The notes below the pieces were generated by a model, which saw only the letters and a list, made by a program, of their open reading frames with translations, searched no databases and was not told where the DNA came from. A DNA stretch of 64,000 bases from Orrella dioscoreae (GTDB lineage Bacteria > Pseudomonadota > Gammaproteobacteria > Burkholderiales > Burkholderiaceae_B), in assembly GCF_900089455.2 (NCBI RefSeq), contig NZ_LT907988.1:4774001-4838000 (forward strand). The letters run 5' to 3'. The number at the start of each line of letters is the position of its first letter. Position 1 is the first letter of the stretch. A program made the position numbers and the translations under genes. Of the stretch, positions 46,672 through 56,999 are shown one piece after another.

Positions 46672-47325
46672 TTACAGCACGCCCGCCTTGCGCAGGATCT
46701 CCTGCGTGGCGGGCTCGCAGGCAAGTGGCTTGCCCGCGTCCAGCTCGCAACGCTGCGCGCCATCGCCCGTCCACACGTCATAGAGCTTGCCCGGCGCCTC
46801 ATCGCGCCCTGGCAGGTTGCGGCCATCCCAGCGGCCCCAGCTCACGCGCAGTGGCGAACCGGCGCCGCACTTGCGGCCGCCCTGCTTTTCACACGCGCTG
46901 AAGGCCGCCTGCAGCGCGGCCAGCTCGGTGGGGTAGCCGCACACCAGGCCTTGCGACAGTTCGTTGCCCGAGCCCGCGTGCACCGCCGCCACCCAATTGC
47001 CGGCGCACAGCGCCTGCACCGTCACCGAGGGATCGGTGCCAGGCCGGCCCTGGCCGCGCTGGCGCAGCACCAGCGCGGGCACGTCATCCTGCTTGAGCGT
47101 ATCGACGAAGAACAGGCGGCAGGCGGCTTGCGGTTCGCACACCTGCACGATCACCAGCCGGTTGGGGCCTTCGACGTTGCCATGCACCGTCAGCGGCGTG
47201 CCAGTGGGCGCGGGCGGCAGGGATTGCTGGTCCTGCGCCTGGGCGCCGCCGGCCAGGCCGGCGAGCAAGGCGGCAACCGCCAGGGCGGCAGGCAGGGAAG
47301 AATGGGGCTTGCGTCGTGATGACAT
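46672..47325 (-). CDS. Secreted protein of unknown function
   Basis: A 217-residue exported protein. AGAGGAG lies ahead of the ATG at 47325. A signal peptide of about 30 residues ends GAQA|QDQQ. The mature part has several Cys in pairs (VCEPQAACRLF; CEKQGGRKCG), so disulfides are likely. I do not recognise the family with certainty: IalB-like and DUF4189-like proteins are candidates. It is convergent with the GST gene. Confidence 0.65.
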   Translation of the reverse strand: MSSRRKPHSSLPAALAVAALLAGLAGGAQAQDQQSLPPAPTGTPLTVHGNVEGPNRLVIVQVCEPQAACRLFFVDTLKQDDVPALVLRQRGQGRPGTDPSVTVQALCAGNWVAAVHAGSGNELSQGLVCGYPTELAALQAAFSACEKQGGRKCGAGSPLRVSWGRWDGRNLPGRDEAPGKLYDVWTGDGAQRCELDAGKPLACEPATQEILRKAGVL

Positions 47326-47398
47326 GCGGGTCTCCTCTGTCGTCCTGCGGACGCGGTGGAACGCGTGGGCCAACGTGACCTGGTCGGGATCGACCCGG

Positions 47399-48607
47399 TC
47401 AGATCGATTCGTCCATGTGGAACAACCGCCGGTGCTCGCGGATGGCGTAGCGGTCGGTCATGCCGGCAATGTAATCAGAAATGGCGCGGGCCTGCGCGGT
47501 GCCGCCCCTGCGCCGGTAATCCGGGGGCAGCAGTCGCGGTTCGTCCAGGAAGGCGTTGAACAGCTCTCGCACGATGCGCCGCGCCTTCGTGGTCATGCGC
47601 ATGACCTTGAAATGGCGGTACAGATTGGCGAACAGGAAACGCTTGAGTTCCTCGGCTTCGCGGCGCACGGGTTCGGAGAACCCCGCCAGCGCCGGGCTGC
47701 CGCGCACGTCGTCGACGCTGCGCGGATCGGCGTCGGCAATGCGCCCGGCCGTGGACGCGGTCAGGTCGGTGATGAACGCGTTGATCATGCGGCGGATCGT
47801 CTCGGTCGTCAGGCGCTTGGCCGGCAGCCCGGGATACTGGGCTTCGACGCCGCGATAGTGACGCGCAAACCCCTCCAGCTCCAGCAAGCCGTCCAGCGTG
47901 ATCAGGCCCGATCGCAGGCCGTCGTCGATGTCGTGGTTGTTGTAGGCGATCTCATCGGCCAGGTTGGCCAGTTGCGCCTCGACCGAAGGCTGGCTGCGGT
48001 CCAGGAAACGCTGGCCCACTTCGCCCAGCAGCCGCGCATGGGCCACCGAGCAATGCTTCAGGATGCCCTCGCGCGTCTCGAAGCACAGGTTCAGGCCGTT
48101 GAAGGCCGCATAGCGCTCTTCGAGTTCGTCGACCACGCGCAGGCTTTGCAGGTTGTGCTCGAAGCCGCCCGCCTCGGGCGCGCGCTCGCGCATGCAGGCG
48201 TTCAGCTCATCTTGCCCGGCATGGCCGAAAGGGGTGTGCCCCAGATCGTGCGCCAGCGCGATGGCCTCGATCAGGTCTTCGTTCAGGCGCAGGCTGCGCG
48301 CCAGCGTGCGGGCGATCTGCGCCACTTCCAGGCTGTGCGTGAGCCGCGTGCGGAAGAGATCGCCCTCGTGGTTCACGAAGACCTGGGTCTTGTATTCCAG
48401 GCGGCGGAAGGCGTTGGCGTGGATGATGCGGTCGCGGTCGCGCTGGAACTCGCTGCGGTTGGCGGGCGCGGCCTCGGGATGCTGGCGGCCGCGGGTGCGC
48501 GCGGGGTCGCAGGCGTAGGGCGCCAGGCCCGCTGGCGGAGGCGCGCCAGCCGCGGGGGTGGCCGCAGGGACGGCCTTCGTTGCAATCACGTCGGCCGTCC
48601 CGGTCAT
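47399..48607 (-). CDS. dgt: dGTP triphosphohydrolase-like protein
   Basis: A 402-residue HD-domain dNTP triphosphohydrolase. The metal motifs are H in [12 protein letters not shown] and HD in [15 protein letters not shown], with the family opening [20 protein letters not shown]. It cleaves dNTPs to nucleoside and triphosphate; it belongs to the Dgt-like type 2 subgroup common outside the enterics. The first 30 residues are Ala/Pro-rich and poorly conserved. Its ATG overlaps the aroB stop by 4 bases. Confidence 0.92.
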   Translation of the reverse strand: MTGTADVIATKAVPAATPAAGAPPPAGLAPYACDPARTRGRQHPEAAPANRSEFQRDRDRIIHANAFRRLEYKTQVFVNHEGDLFRTRLTHSLEVAQIARTLARSLRLNEDLIEAIALAHDLGHTPFGHAGQDELNACMRERAPEAGGFEHNLQSLRVVDELEERYAAFNGLNLCFETREGILKHCSVAHARLLGEVGQRFLDRSQPSVEAQLANLADEIAYNNHDIDDGLRSGLITLDGLLELEGFARHYRGVEAQYPGLPAKRLTTETIRRMINAFITDLTASTAGRIADADPRSVDDVRGSPALAGFSEPVRREAEELKRFLFANLYRHFKVMRMTTKARRIVRELFNAFLDEPRLLPPDYRRRGGTAQARAISDYIAGMTDRYAIREHRRLFHMDESI

Positions 48608-49731
48608 GCTGGGCTCGCTTGCTGGGGATCCAGGTTGATGGCCTGTTCGACAGGCAGGCAGGAGGTCAGCGCCAGCACCTCGCGCACCGCCGCCTCCGGC
48701 GCGCGCTGCGTCACCGCGCGGCCGATTTCAGGCAAGAGCACGAAGCGGATCTCGCCGCCCTCGGCCTTCTTGTCCACGCGCATGAGGTCCAGCGCGCGGT
48801 CCGCGCCCAGGTCGGGCGACACCACCGGGCAGCCGATGGCATCGACCAGCGCGCGCACGCGCGCCACGTCCGCCGCGGGAAAGCCGGTGACGCGCGCCGA
48901 CAGCTCGGCGGCCTGCACCATGCCACAGCCCACGGCCTCGCCATGCAGCCACTCGCCATAGCCCAGGCCCGCCTCGATGGCGTGGCCAAAGGTGTGGCCC
49001 AGGTTCAGGATGGCCCGCAGGCCCGACTCACGCTCGTCCTGCGAGACCACATGGGCCTTCAGTTCGCAGGAACGCTGGATGGCGTAGGTGAGCGCCTGCG
49101 GGTCCAGCGCGCGCAGCGCGGCCGCGTTGGCTTCGCACCATTCGAAGAACGGCGCGTCGAGGATCAGGCCGTACTTGATGACCTCGGCCAGGCCGGCCGA
49201 GATCTCGCGCGCCGGCAAGGTGCGCAGCACGTCGGTATCGATTTCCACCGCCACCGGCTGGTGGAAGGCGCCGACCATGTTCTTGCCCAGCGGATGGTTG
49301 ATGCCGGTCTTGCCGCCCACCGAGGAATCGACCTGGGCCAGCAGCGTGGTGGGCACCTGCACGAAGCGCACGCCACGCATATAGGACGCGGCGGCGAAGC
49401 CGCACATGTCGCCGATCACGCCGCCGCCCAGCGCCACCAGCACGCCCTTGCGGTCGTAGCGGTGGCTGAGCAGGCCGTCGAAGATCAGGTTCAGGGTCTG
49501 CCAATCCTTGTGCGCCTCGCCATCGGGCAGCTCGATGCGCACCACCCGCTTGCCCGTCCTGGCCAGCGCGGCCTCGGCCCGCTCGGCATACAGCGCCGCA
49601 ATGGTGGGATTGGTGACCAGCGCCACCGCGGTGGCGTCGGCCGGAATGCTCTGCGCCAGGGCGTCCAGCCTGCCCGGGGCGATATGGATGGGGTATTGGC
49701 CGCCCGGCGTGTCCACGGCAACGGTCGTCAT
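48604..49731 (-). CDS. aroB: 3-dehydroquinate synthase
   Basis: A 375-residue AroB, which turns DAHP into 3-dehydroquinate with NAD and Zn in the shikimate pathway. The motifs [34 protein letters not shown] and the Zn-binding [10 protein letters not shown] are present. The ATG at 49731 overlaps the aroK stop (ATGA), and aroB in turn overlaps dgt, so the three genes are translationally coupled. Confidence 0.97.
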   Translation of the reverse strand: MTTVAVDTPGGQYPIHIAPGRLDALAQSIPADATAVALVTNPTIAALYAERAEAALARTGKRVVRIELPDGEAHKDWQTLNLIFDGLLSHRYDRKGVLVALGGGVIGDMCGFAAASYMRGVRFVQVPTTLLAQVDSSVGGKTGINHPLGKNMVGAFHQPVAVEIDTDVLRTLPAREISAGLAEVIKYGLILDAPFFEWCEANAAALRALDPQALTYAIQRSCELKAHVVSQDERESGLRAILNLGHTFGHAIEAGLGYGEWLHGEAVGCGMVQAAELSARVTGFPAADVARVRALVDAIGCPVVSPDLGADRALDLMRVDKKAEGGEIRFVLLPEIGRAVTQRAPEAAVREVLALTSCLPVEQAINLDPQQASPA

Positions 49732-50339
49732 AGTCGTTTCTCGCAATCTTGCAGCAGGGGGAGGATGGTCTTGACCACGGTGGGCACGGGCATGGCGCCG
49801 GTTTCCACGATCAGGTCCGCCACCTCTTGGTAGAGCGGCTCGCGCTGGGTCAGCAGGCTGGCCAGCGTGGCGCGGGGATTCGGGGTGGCCAGCAGCGGCC
49901 GGTTCCGGTCACGGCAGGTCCGGCGATACAGTTCATCGACGTTGGCCCGTAGATAGACGATGATGCCGGACGTCTTGAGGGCCTGGCGGTTGGCCTCGGC
50001 CAGGACGGCGCCGCCGCCCGTGGCCAGCACGATGCCGCGGCGCGCGACGCAGGCGGCCAGCGCGGCGGACTCGCGCTTGCGAAAGCCCGTTTCGCCCTCG
50101 ATCTCGAAGATGGTGGGGATCCGGACGCCGCAGCGCGCTTCCAGTTCGTGGTCCAGGTCCAGGAATTCGCGGCCCAGCGCACGGGCCAGGCCCCGGCCGA
50201 TGGTGGTCTTGCCCGCGCCCATCATGCCCACCAGGATGATGGGCAGGTCATGAGGCAGCGACACGGTCTCGGCCGGCGGCTGGGGGACGGGGTCGGGGGC
50301 CGGTGCCGCGTCAGGGCAGGGACTCGAAAGCGCGTTCAT
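49728..50339 (-). CDS. aroK: Shikimate kinase
   Basis: A 203-residue shikimate kinase: Walker [10 protein letters not shown] (38-46), the shikimate-binding DLDHELE and the ATGGGAV loop. A Pro-rich extension of about 30 residues precedes the core. It phosphorylates shikimate. It is first of the aroK-aroB-dgt operon, divergent from mrcA with 114 bases between the starts. Confidence 0.95.
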   Translation of the reverse strand: MNALSSPCPDAAPAPDPVPQPPAETVSLPHDLPIILVGMMGAGKTTIGRGLARALGREFLDLDHELEARCGVRIPTIFEIEGETGFRKRESAALAACVARRGIVLATGGGAVLAEANRQALKTSGIIVYLRANVDELYRRTCRDRNRPLLATPNPRATLASLLTQREPLYQEVADLIVETGAMPVPTVVKTILPLLQDCEKRL

Positions 50340-50453
50340 CCCGGCATTATCACACTGCGCGGAGTTGCCGGGGCGCTACACTGAACGATTCGGTTACAGA
50401 AACCTCTGGCCTACCCGGGTGTCTATGTAAGCTACCCCGTAAAATCGCTGGCG

Positions 50454-52901
50454 ATGAGCAAAACCCCCTCCCCCCGTACCAACAAGCGCGACGAGGCCCC
50501 GGCGGCCTCCTCCGGCTCGTGGATCACCCGCTTCCTGGTCAAAAGCGCCATTTTCTTCGCCGGCCTGGGCCTGTGCGGTGCATTGCTGGTCGGGATGGCG
50601 CTTGCGCTGGCCTGGCCCAACCTGCCCGACCTGAACGCCATGACGGACTACCGCCCGCGGGTGCCGCTGCGCGTCTTCACGGCGGACAACGTCCTGATCG
50701 GGGAATTCGGCGAGGAACGCCGCAACGTCCTGCGCTTCAACGAGATTCCCGACGTGATGAAGTCGGCGGTGCTCGCGGCCGAGGACGACCGTTTCTACCA
50801 GCACGGCGGCATCGACTGGATGGGGGTCGCCCGCGCCGGCCTGACCAACATCATCAACATGTCCAAGAGCCAGGGGGCCAGCACGATCACCATGCAGGTG
50901 GCGCGCAATTTCTACCTGTCCTCGGAAAAGACCTATTCGCGCAAGTTCTACGAACTGCTGCTCACGTTCAAGATCGAATCGCAGCTCACCAAGGACCAGA
51001 TCCTCGAGCTGTACATGAACCAGATCTACCTGGGCCATCGCGCCTACGGCTTCGCGGCGGCCTCGCGCACCTATTTCGGCAAGCCGCTGGCGGAAGTCAC
51101 CGCCGCCGAGGCCGCCATGCTGGCCGGCATCCCGAAGGCGCCCTCGCGCTTCAACCCCATCGCCAACTTCCCGCGCGCCGAGCTGCGCCAGCGCTATGTG
51201 CTGGGCCGCATGCAATCGCTGGGCTACCTGACGTCCGACGAATACAAGACCGCGATGGCCGAGAAGATCGAGCTGCGCTCGGCCCAGGGCACGCCCGCCG
51301 GCGGCTACGCCATCCACGGCGAATACGTCGCCGAACTGGCGCGCCAGCTGCTCTACGGCGTGTACCAGGACAACGTCTATTCGCGCGGCCTGAACATCTA
51401 CACCACCGTCACCTCCAAGGACCAGGAGGCCGCCTATCGCGCCGTGCGCGAAGGCATCATGGACTACACCCGCCGCGCGCCCTACCCCGGCCCCGAAGAA
51501 CAGCTGGAGATGCCCGCCGGCATCGAGAACAACGCGGCGGCGCTGGACGAATTCCTGGACCCGGTCTTCGACAAGTACCCCGACAGCCAGGACATGCTGA
51601 CCGGCGTCGTGCTGGCGGCCAGCCCCACGGAAGTCCGCGTGGCGCGAAGCTCGCGCGAAACCGTGGTGATCAACGACAAGAAGTCCATCGCCATCGTGGC
51701 GCGCGCGCTGAATGACCGCGCCAAGCCCGAGGCGCGCCTGCGCCGCGGCTCGGTGGTCTACCTGCACAAGAACGGCGACGACTGGGAAATCCTGAACATG
51801 CCTTCGGTGCAGGCGGCCTTCGTGTCGGTCGTGCCGCAGGACGGCGCCATCCGCGCCATGATCGGCGGCTTCGACTACAACCGTGGCAACTTCAACCGCG
51901 TGACGCAGGCCTGGCGCCAGCCGGGCTCCAGCTTCAAGCCCTTCATCTATGCGGCCTCGCTGGAGCGCGGCCTGACGCCCGCCACGCAGATCTCGGACAT
52001 GCCCTTCGAGATGACGGCCGCGCAGACCGGCTCGCGGGCCTGGTCGCCGAAGAACTACGGCGGCGCCTACGAACCCATGCTGACGATGCGCAACGCGCTG
52101 TACAAGTCGAAGAACATGGTGTCCATCCGGATCCTGCAGGCCATCACGCCGCAGTATGCGCAGGACTACGTGACCCGCTTCGGCTTCGACAAGTCGCGCC
52201 AGCCCGCCGTGCTGCCGATGGCGCTGGGCGCGGGCCAGGTCACCCCGCTGCAACTGGCGGGCGGCTACTCGGTCTTCGCCAATGGCGGCTACCGCATCAC
52301 GCCCTACCTGATCGACCGCGTCACCGACGCGACCGGCCGCACCATCATGCAATCGCGTCCCACGGTGGCCGGCGACGCCGCGGCACGCGCCATCGACCCG
52401 CGCACCGCCTACGTCATGGACGACATGCTGCGTGGCGTGGCCACCTCGGGCACGGCGGCGCGCGCCCGCGCCATCCTGAAGCGCGGCGACATCGCCGGCA
52501 AGACGGGCACCACCAACGACTCGGTCGACGCCTGGTTCGCCGGCTACACGCCGTCGCTGGTGGGCATCGCCTGGATGGGCCACGACCAGCCGCGTTCGCT
52601 CGGCTCGCGCGAGACGGGCGGCGGCGCCTCGATGCCGATCTGGGTGAACTACATGCAGACGGCCCTGAAGGGCGTGCCGGAGCAGCAGCGCACACGTCCC
52701 GACGGCCTGATCGTGGACGGCGGCGAGTTCTACTTCTCCGAATTCCCGCCCGGCCAGGCCGTGGCCCGCCTGGGCCTGCCCGAGCCGGACTCGCTGGGCG
52801 ACTTCCTGAACAACCTGATCGGCGGTGGCGGCCCCACCCCGCCCGAGTTGTCGCAGGACGGCAACCCGCCCTGGCGCGAAGGACAGCACGTCACGCCATG
52901 A
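50454..52901 (+). CDS. mrcA: Penicillin-binding protein 1A
   Basis: An 815-residue class A PBP, a bifunctional peptidoglycan glycosyltransferase/transpeptidase of the inner membrane. It has a membrane anchor at about 28-52, a glycosyltransferase domain with catalytic E110 (AAEDDRFYQHGG) and STITMQVARNFYL, an OB-like linker, and a transpeptidase domain with SxxK S492-S-F-K495 and KTGTT at 683. The length is usual for PBP1A. Confidence 0.96.
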   Translation: MSKTPSPRTNKRDEAPAASSGSWITRFLVKSAIFFAGLGLCGALLVGMALALAWPNLPDLNAMTDYRPRVPLRVFTADNVLIGEFGEERRNVLRFNEIPDVMKSAVLAAEDDRFYQHGGIDWMGVARAGLTNIINMSKSQGASTITMQVARNFYLSSEKTYSRKFYELLLTFKIESQLTKDQILELYMNQIYLGHRAYGFAAASRTYFGKPLAEVTAAEAAMLAGIPKAPSRFNPIANFPRAELRQRYVLGRMQSLGYLTSDEYKTAMAEKIELRSAQGTPAGGYAIHGEYVAELARQLLYGVYQDNVYSRGLNIYTTVTSKDQEAAYRAVREGIMDYTRRAPYPGPEEQLEMPAGIENNAAALDEFLDPVFDKYPDSQDMLTGVVLAASPTEVRVARSSRETVVINDKKSIAIVARALNDRAKPEARLRRGSVVYLHKNGDDWEILNMPSVQAAFVSVVPQDGAIRAMIGGFDYNRGNFNRVTQAWRQPGSSFKPFIYAASLERGLTPATQISDMPFEMTAAQTGSRAWSPKNYGGAYEPMLTMRNALYKSKNMVSIRILQAITPQYAQDYVTRFGFDKSRQPAVLPMALGAGQVTPLQLAGGYSVFANGGYRITPYLIDRVTDATGRTIMQSRPTVAGDAAARAIDPRTAYVMDDMLRGVATSGTAARARAILKRGDIAGKTGTTNDSVDAWFAGYTPSLVGIAWMGHDQPRSLGSRETGGGASMPIWVNYMQTALKGVPEQQRTRPDGLIVDGGEFYFSEFPPGQAVARLGLPEPDSLGDFLNNLIGGGGPTPPELSQDGNPPWREGQHVTP

Positions 52902-52903
52902 CG

Positions 52904-52942
52904 AATGAAAGAGGGCGGCCAGCAAGGCCGCCCTCTTTCATT
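52904..52942. terminator. Bidirectional terminator after mrcA
   Basis: A perfect 17-bp stem pairs 52904-52920 with 52926-52942 around a 5-base loop, GC in the middle with A/T-rich ends on both sides. It separates the convergent mrcA and lactonase genes. Confidence 0.8.
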
Positions 52943-52963
52943 GCGCGGCACGGCTTGCGCCTG

Positions 52964-54013
52964 TCAGACCGCCCCGCGCGTCTCCACGTACAAGGCATAC
53001 AGCGAATGGCTGCTCGCCATGAACAGCCGGTTGCGCTTCGCGCCGCCGAAGCACAGGTTGGCGCAGCGCTCGGGCAGGCGGATGTGGCCGATGGGCTTGC
53101 CCGCGGGATTGAAGACCATCACGCCGTCCAGCTCCTCGGGCTTGGCCTCGGGCGCGCCGCTGCTGCCCCAGCCGCACCACAGGTTGCCCGCCTCGTCGCA
53201 CTTGATGCCGTCGATGGCGCCGGGGCCGTTGGCGTCGATGTGCAGGCGTTTGTTCGAGAGCGTGCCGTCGGCGCCCACGTCATAGGCCCAGATGCCGCGC
53301 GACGGCTGGCGCCGTCCTTCCACCACGTACAGCACCTTCTCGTCCGGCGAGAAGCACAGGCCGTTGATGCCGGCCAAATCGTCCAGCAGGCGCGTGACCT
53401 GCTTGCCGTCGGGGGCGATGCGATAGAGCCCGTGCGGCAGTTCGGGCGTGGCCTTCTCGCCTTCCCAGTGCCCGCCGATGCCGAAGGGCGGATCCGTGAA
53501 CCAGATGGAGCCATCGCTGCGGCACACGATGTCGTTGGGTGAGTTGAAACGCTTGCCTTCATAACGGTCGGCCAGCACGGTGATGCTGCCGTCGTATTCC
53601 GTGCGGGTCACGCGGCGCGTCAGGTGCTCGCACACCAGCAGGCGGCCTTGCCTGTCACGCGCCAGGCCGTTGCTGAAATTGGCCGGATGACGGAAGACGC
53701 TGGCCTCGCCCGTCGTCTCGTCCCAACGGATGATGCGGTCGTTGGGAATGTCCGAGAACAGCAGGTAGCGGCCATCGCCCACCCACACCGGCCCTTCGGC
53801 CCAGCGAAAGCCCGTGGCCAGCTGCTCCACGCTGCTGCTGTAGATGCGGTACTTGGCGAACTCAGGGTCCAGGATGCGCACCGCCGGGTCGGGATAGCGC
53901 TGGTTGGGCGTGAAGGAAAACGCCTGCGCCTGAACCATGCCCACGGGTGCGGCGGCCAGGGCCGCCCCCATCAGCCGGCGCCGGCCGGGTTGCGTCAGAT
54001 CGGTGCTGTCCAT
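52964..54013 (-). CDS. SMP-30/gluconolactonase family protein, probable Tat-exported
   Basis: A 349-residue beta-propeller lactonase of the SMP-30/gluconolaconase/LRE family. Motifs: WAEGPVWVGDGRYLLFSDIPN, FNSPNDIVCRSDGSIWFTDPPFG and the Asp-rich CFSPDEKVLYVVE. The start at 54013 has GAGGAG ahead and gives a twin-arginine-like signal (GRRRLMGAALAAAPVG). It opens sugar-acid lactones, probably in the periplasm. It follows garD on the same strand, so a hexarolactone is a fair guess for its substrate. Confidence 0.87.
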   Translation of the reverse strand: MDSTDLTQPGRRRLMGAALAAAPVGMVQAQAFSFTPNQRYPDPAVRILDPEFAKYRIYSSSVEQLATGFRWAEGPVWVGDGRYLLFSDIPNDRIIRWDETTGEASVFRHPANFSNGLARDRQGRLLVCEHLTRRVTRTEYDGSITVLADRYEGKRFNSPNDIVCRSDGSIWFTDPPFGIGGHWEGEKATPELPHGLYRIAPDGKQVTRLLDDLAGINGLCFSPDEKVLYVVEGRRQPSRGIWAYDVGADGTLSNKRLHIDANGPGAIDGIKCDEAGNLWCGWGSSGAPEAKPEELDGVMVFNPAGKPIGHIRLPERCANLCFGGAKRNRLFMASSHSLYALYVETRGAV

Positions 54014-54131
54014 CGATGTCTCCTCTTTTTCGATGTTGCGATGGCAGGAAGAAAAACGGCCTGTCGCAAGACAGGCCGCCTGGAAAATCGTGCGCGGCCC
54101 AACCAGACCAAGCCCGGACCGCAACGCGCAG

Positions 54132-55709
54132 TCAGGTCACCGGTCCCGGGTTGAAAAGCGCCAGCGCATTGTGCAGCTTCAGCTTCTCGGCACAGGTCTG
54201 CTTGCGGCCGCTGGCCACGTCCAGCATCAGGTGAAAAAGCTCCCAACCCACATCCTCGATGGTGGCCTCGCCGGTGGCGATACGCCCGGCGTTCACGTCC
54301 ATCAGGTCATGCCAGCGGCGCGCCAGGTCCGAGCGCGTGGCCACCTTCACGACCGGCACCTGCGCCAGGCCATAGGGTGTGCCGCGGCCGGTGGTGAACA
54401 CATGCAGCGTCATGCCCGCGGCCAGTTGCAGGGTGCCGCAGATGAAGTCGCTGGCGGGCGTCGCGGCGAAGATCAGGCCCTTCTGCGCCAGCCGGTCTCC
54501 GGGTGACAGCACGCCGGTGATGGGCGTGGTGCCCGACTTCACGATGGAGCCCATCGCCTTCTCGACGATGTTCGACAGCCCGCCCTTCTTGTTGCCGGGC
54601 GTGGTGTTGGCGCTGCGGTCCGCGCGGCCGCGTTCCAGGTAGGCGTCGTACCAGGCCATCTCGCGCACCAGCGCCTCGGCCACCTCGGGGGTGGCTGCGC
54701 GTGCGGTGAGCTGGTCGATGCCATCACGCACCTCGGTGTTCTCCGAGAACATCACGGCCGCGCCGCCGCGCACCAGCAGGTCCACCGCGAAACCCAGCGC
54801 CGGGTTGGCGGTCACGCCCGAGAAGGCGTCGCTGCCGCCGCACTGCACGCCCACCACCAGGTCGGAGATGGGGCAGGTTTCGCGCTTGCGCGCATTCAGC
54901 TTCTGCAGGTGGCGCTCGGCCGTCTGCATGATGGAATCGATCATCGACTGGAAGCCGACGTTGGCCTCGTCCTGCAGCACGATGGTCTCGACCGCATCGG
55001 CGCCCGGCATGCCTTCGCCGGCGCGGATGGGAATGGCGCGCGGCGCCAGCAGGCGATCGGGCTGCAGCTTCTCACAGCCCAGGCTCACCACCATGGTGGT
55101 GCCGCCGAAGTTCGGATTGCGGCTGATGTTGTGCAGCGTGCGGATGGGCACGGCCGCGCCGGGTGCGTCGATGGCCACGCCACAGCCGTAGGTGTGCTCG
55201 ATGCCGACCACGTCGTCCACGTTCGGATAGCGCGGCAGCATTTCCTCGCGGATGCGGCGCACCGCGTGCTCGACCACGCCCTGCACGCATTGCACGGTGG
55301 TGCTGATGGCCAGGATGTTGCGCGTGCCGACGGTGCCGTCGGCGTTGCGGTAGCCCTCGAAGGTATAGCCTTCCAGCGGCGGCAGCGCTTCCCCCTTGCG
55401 CGTGGCGATGGGCAGCTTGTCATCCAGTTCGGGCGCAGTGGGCATGGTGGTGACGCGCTCGTTCACCCAGCTGCCGCGCGGCAGGGCCTGCGCGGCATAG
55501 CCCACCACCACGTTGTAGCGCATGACCGCGTCGCCGGGCGCGAAGTCGACCAGCGCGACCTTGTGGCCCTGCGGCACGGCCTCGACGAGCGCGAGGCCGC
55601 CAGGCAGCGTGGTGCCCGCGGGCAGGCCTCCGTCGTTGGCGACGATGGCAACGTTGTCCAGAGGATGGACCTTGATGAGCAAAGGGGCTTGCCCGACTAC
55701 GACCGACAT
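54132..55709 (-). CDS. garD: Galactarate dehydratase
   Basis: A 525-residue UxaA/GarD-family dehydratase, close to the 523 residues of E. coli GarD. It has an N-terminal SAF-like domain (1-90), then the Cys-containing family motifs [17 protein letters not shown] and [19 protein letters not shown]. It removes water from galactarate to give 5-dehydro-4-deoxy-D-glucarate. AAAGGA lies ahead of the ATG at 55709. It is divergent from kdgD, which takes the product. An altronate or other aldarate substrate is possible but the length and context favour galactarate. Confidence 0.88.
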   Translation of the reverse strand: MSVVVGQAPLLIKVHPLDNVAIVANDGGLPAGTTLPGGLALVEAVPQGHKVALVDFAPGDAVMRYNVVVGYAAQALPRGSWVNERVTTMPTAPELDDKLPIATRKGEALPPLEGYTFEGYRNADGTVGTRNILAISTTVQCVQGVVEHAVRRIREEMLPRYPNVDDVVGIEHTYGCGVAIDAPGAAVPIRTLHNISRNPNFGGTTMVVSLGCEKLQPDRLLAPRAIPIRAGEGMPGADAVETIVLQDEANVGFQSMIDSIMQTAERHLQKLNARKRETCPISDLVVGVQCGGSDAFSGVTANPALGFAVDLLVRGGAAVMFSENTEVRDGIDQLTARAATPEVAEALVREMAWYDAYLERGRADRSANTTPGNKKGGLSNIVEKAMGSIVKSGTTPITGVLSPGDRLAQKGLIFAATPASDFICGTLQLAAGMTLHVFTTGRGTPYGLAQVPVVKVATRSDLARRWHDLMDVNAGRIATGEATIEDVGWELFHLMLDVASGRKQTCAEKLKLHNALALFNPGPVT

Positions 55710-55759
55710 GGAGATTCCTTTATTGGCTTGAGCGCGACAGCTCGCCAGCACGCCGCCTC

Positions 55760-55772
55760 GTTATCGTACAAC
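55760..55772. promoter_or_regulatory. GntR-type operator-like site upstream of garD
   Basis: GTTATCGTACAAC lies 51-63 bases upstream of the garD start. It shares the core with the sites at 55872, 63341 and 63436, all variants of TTGTCGTACGACAA, the dyad form bound by FadR-subfamily GntR proteins. Confidence 0.5.
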
Positions 55773-55871
55773 CAAACCACTATTCTGAGGTTATCCAGAC
55801 GTCCAACCATGGGATTTCCCTATGTGTGGCAGTTTTCCCACGACCTGCAGGCTTGAGGCCTCAGGATTCCT

Positions 55872-55884
55872 GTTGTACGATGAC
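55872..55884. promoter_or_regulatory. GntR-type operator-like site upstream of kdgD
   Basis: GTTGTACGATGAC lies about 85 bases upstream of kdgD and shares its first nine bases with the site at 63439. Its place suggests control by the GntR regulator at the window end. Confidence 0.5.
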
Positions 55885-55968
55885 ATACCTTTTGGCGGCC
55901 GGTGCAAGGCGCCGCCCTACCCGGGCCGACTCGACCATTCGATTCGGCCCCATACGGACGCTTCAGTC

Positions 55969-56883
55969 ATGACCACTCCTCAGGAACTCAAGGCAATCGT
56001 TTCGGAAGGCCTGCTCTCCTTCCCGATTACCGACTTCGACAAGAACGGCGACTTCAACGCCAAGACCTATGCCGCCCGCCTGGAATGGCTGGCCCCCTAC
56101 GGTGCCACCGCGCTGTTCGCCGCCGGCGGCACGGGTGAGTTCTTCTCGCTGGCTCCCCAGGAATACTCCGACGTCGTGCGCACCGCCGTCCAGCACTCCA
56201 AGGGCGTGCCCATCCTCGCCGGCGCAGGCGGCCCCACCCGCACCGCCATCGCCTACGCCCAGGAAGCCGAGCGCCAGGGCGCCAAGGGCGTGCTGCTCAT
56301 GCCCCACTACCTGACCGAAGCCGCCCAGGATGGCATCGCCGCACACGTCGAACAGGTCTGCAAGGCCGTGCCCAACATGGGCATCATCGTCTACAACCGC
56401 GCCCAGTCCCGCCTGAACGCCGACAGCCTCGTGCGCCTGGCCGACAAGTGCCCCAACCTCGTCGGCTTCAAGGATGGCATCGGCGAGATCGAAGCCATGG
56501 TCAGCATCCGCCGCAAGCTTGGCGACCGCTTCTCCTACCTCGGCGGCCTGCCCACCGCCGAAGTCTACGCCGCCGCCTACCGCGCACTCGGCGTGCCCGT
56601 CTACTCCTCGGCCGTCTTCAACTTCATCCCCAAGACCGCCATGGCGTTCTACCGCGCCATCGCCGCCGGTGACAGCGAGACCACCAACCGCCTCATCGAC
56701 GACTTCTTCCTGCCCTACCTCGACATCCGCAACCGCAAGGCCGGCTACGCCGTGTCGATCGTCAAGGCGGGCGCCAAGCTCGTCGGCCATGATGCCGGCC
56801 CCGTCCGCGCGCCCCTGACCGACCTCACCGAAGAGGAAGTCGCCATGCTCGACGTCCTCATCCGCAAGCTCGGTCCGCAGTAA
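55969..56883 (+). CDS. kdgD: 5-dehydro-4-deoxyglucarate dehydratase
   Basis: A 304-residue class I aldolase-fold (DapA superfamily) protein. The Schiff-base lysine is K168 (LVGFKDG) and the catalytic Tyr is Y142 (IIVYNRAQ), with the [11 protein letters not shown] loop near 51. It dehydrates and decarboxylates 5-dehydro-4-deoxyglucarate to 2,5-dioxopentanoate. The length of about 300 is right. The start at 55969 gives the family N-terminus; an earlier ATG would run through the operator. Confidence 0.92.
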   Translation: MTTPQELKAIVSEGLLSFPITDFDKNGDFNAKTYAARLEWLAPYGATALFAAGGTGEFFSLAPQEYSDVVRTAVQHSKGVPILAGAGGPTRTAIAYAQEAERQGAKGVLLMPHYLTEAAQDGIAAHVEQVCKAVPNMGIIVYNRAQSRLNADSLVRLADKCPNLVGFKDGIGEIEAMVSIRRKLGDRFSYLGGLPTAEVYAAAYRALGVPVYSSAVFNFIPKTAMAFYRAIAAGDSETTNRLIDDFFLPYLDIRNRKAGYAVSIVKAGAKLVGHDAGPVRAPLTDLTEEEVAMLDVLIRKLGPQ

Positions 56884-56903
56884 GGCTCTCCCGCCTGCCT
56901 CAC

Positions 56904-56925
56904 GCCCCCGCCTCGGGGGCTTTTT
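56904..56925 (+). terminator. Intrinsic terminator between kdgD and the semialdehyde dehydrogenase gene
   Basis: A 7-bp all-GC stem (56904-56910 with 56914-56920), a 3-base loop and five T. It sits 20 bases after kdgD and before the dehydrogenase gene of the same pathway, so it may reduce read-through rather than separate unrelated genes. Confidence 0.7.
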
Positions 56926-56999
56926 CGTTTTCGCCACGTTCCGCGCGGCGCCGGCCCTCGGGCCTGGCGCGCCTGGAACGCCCAACCAGGAGATCGACC

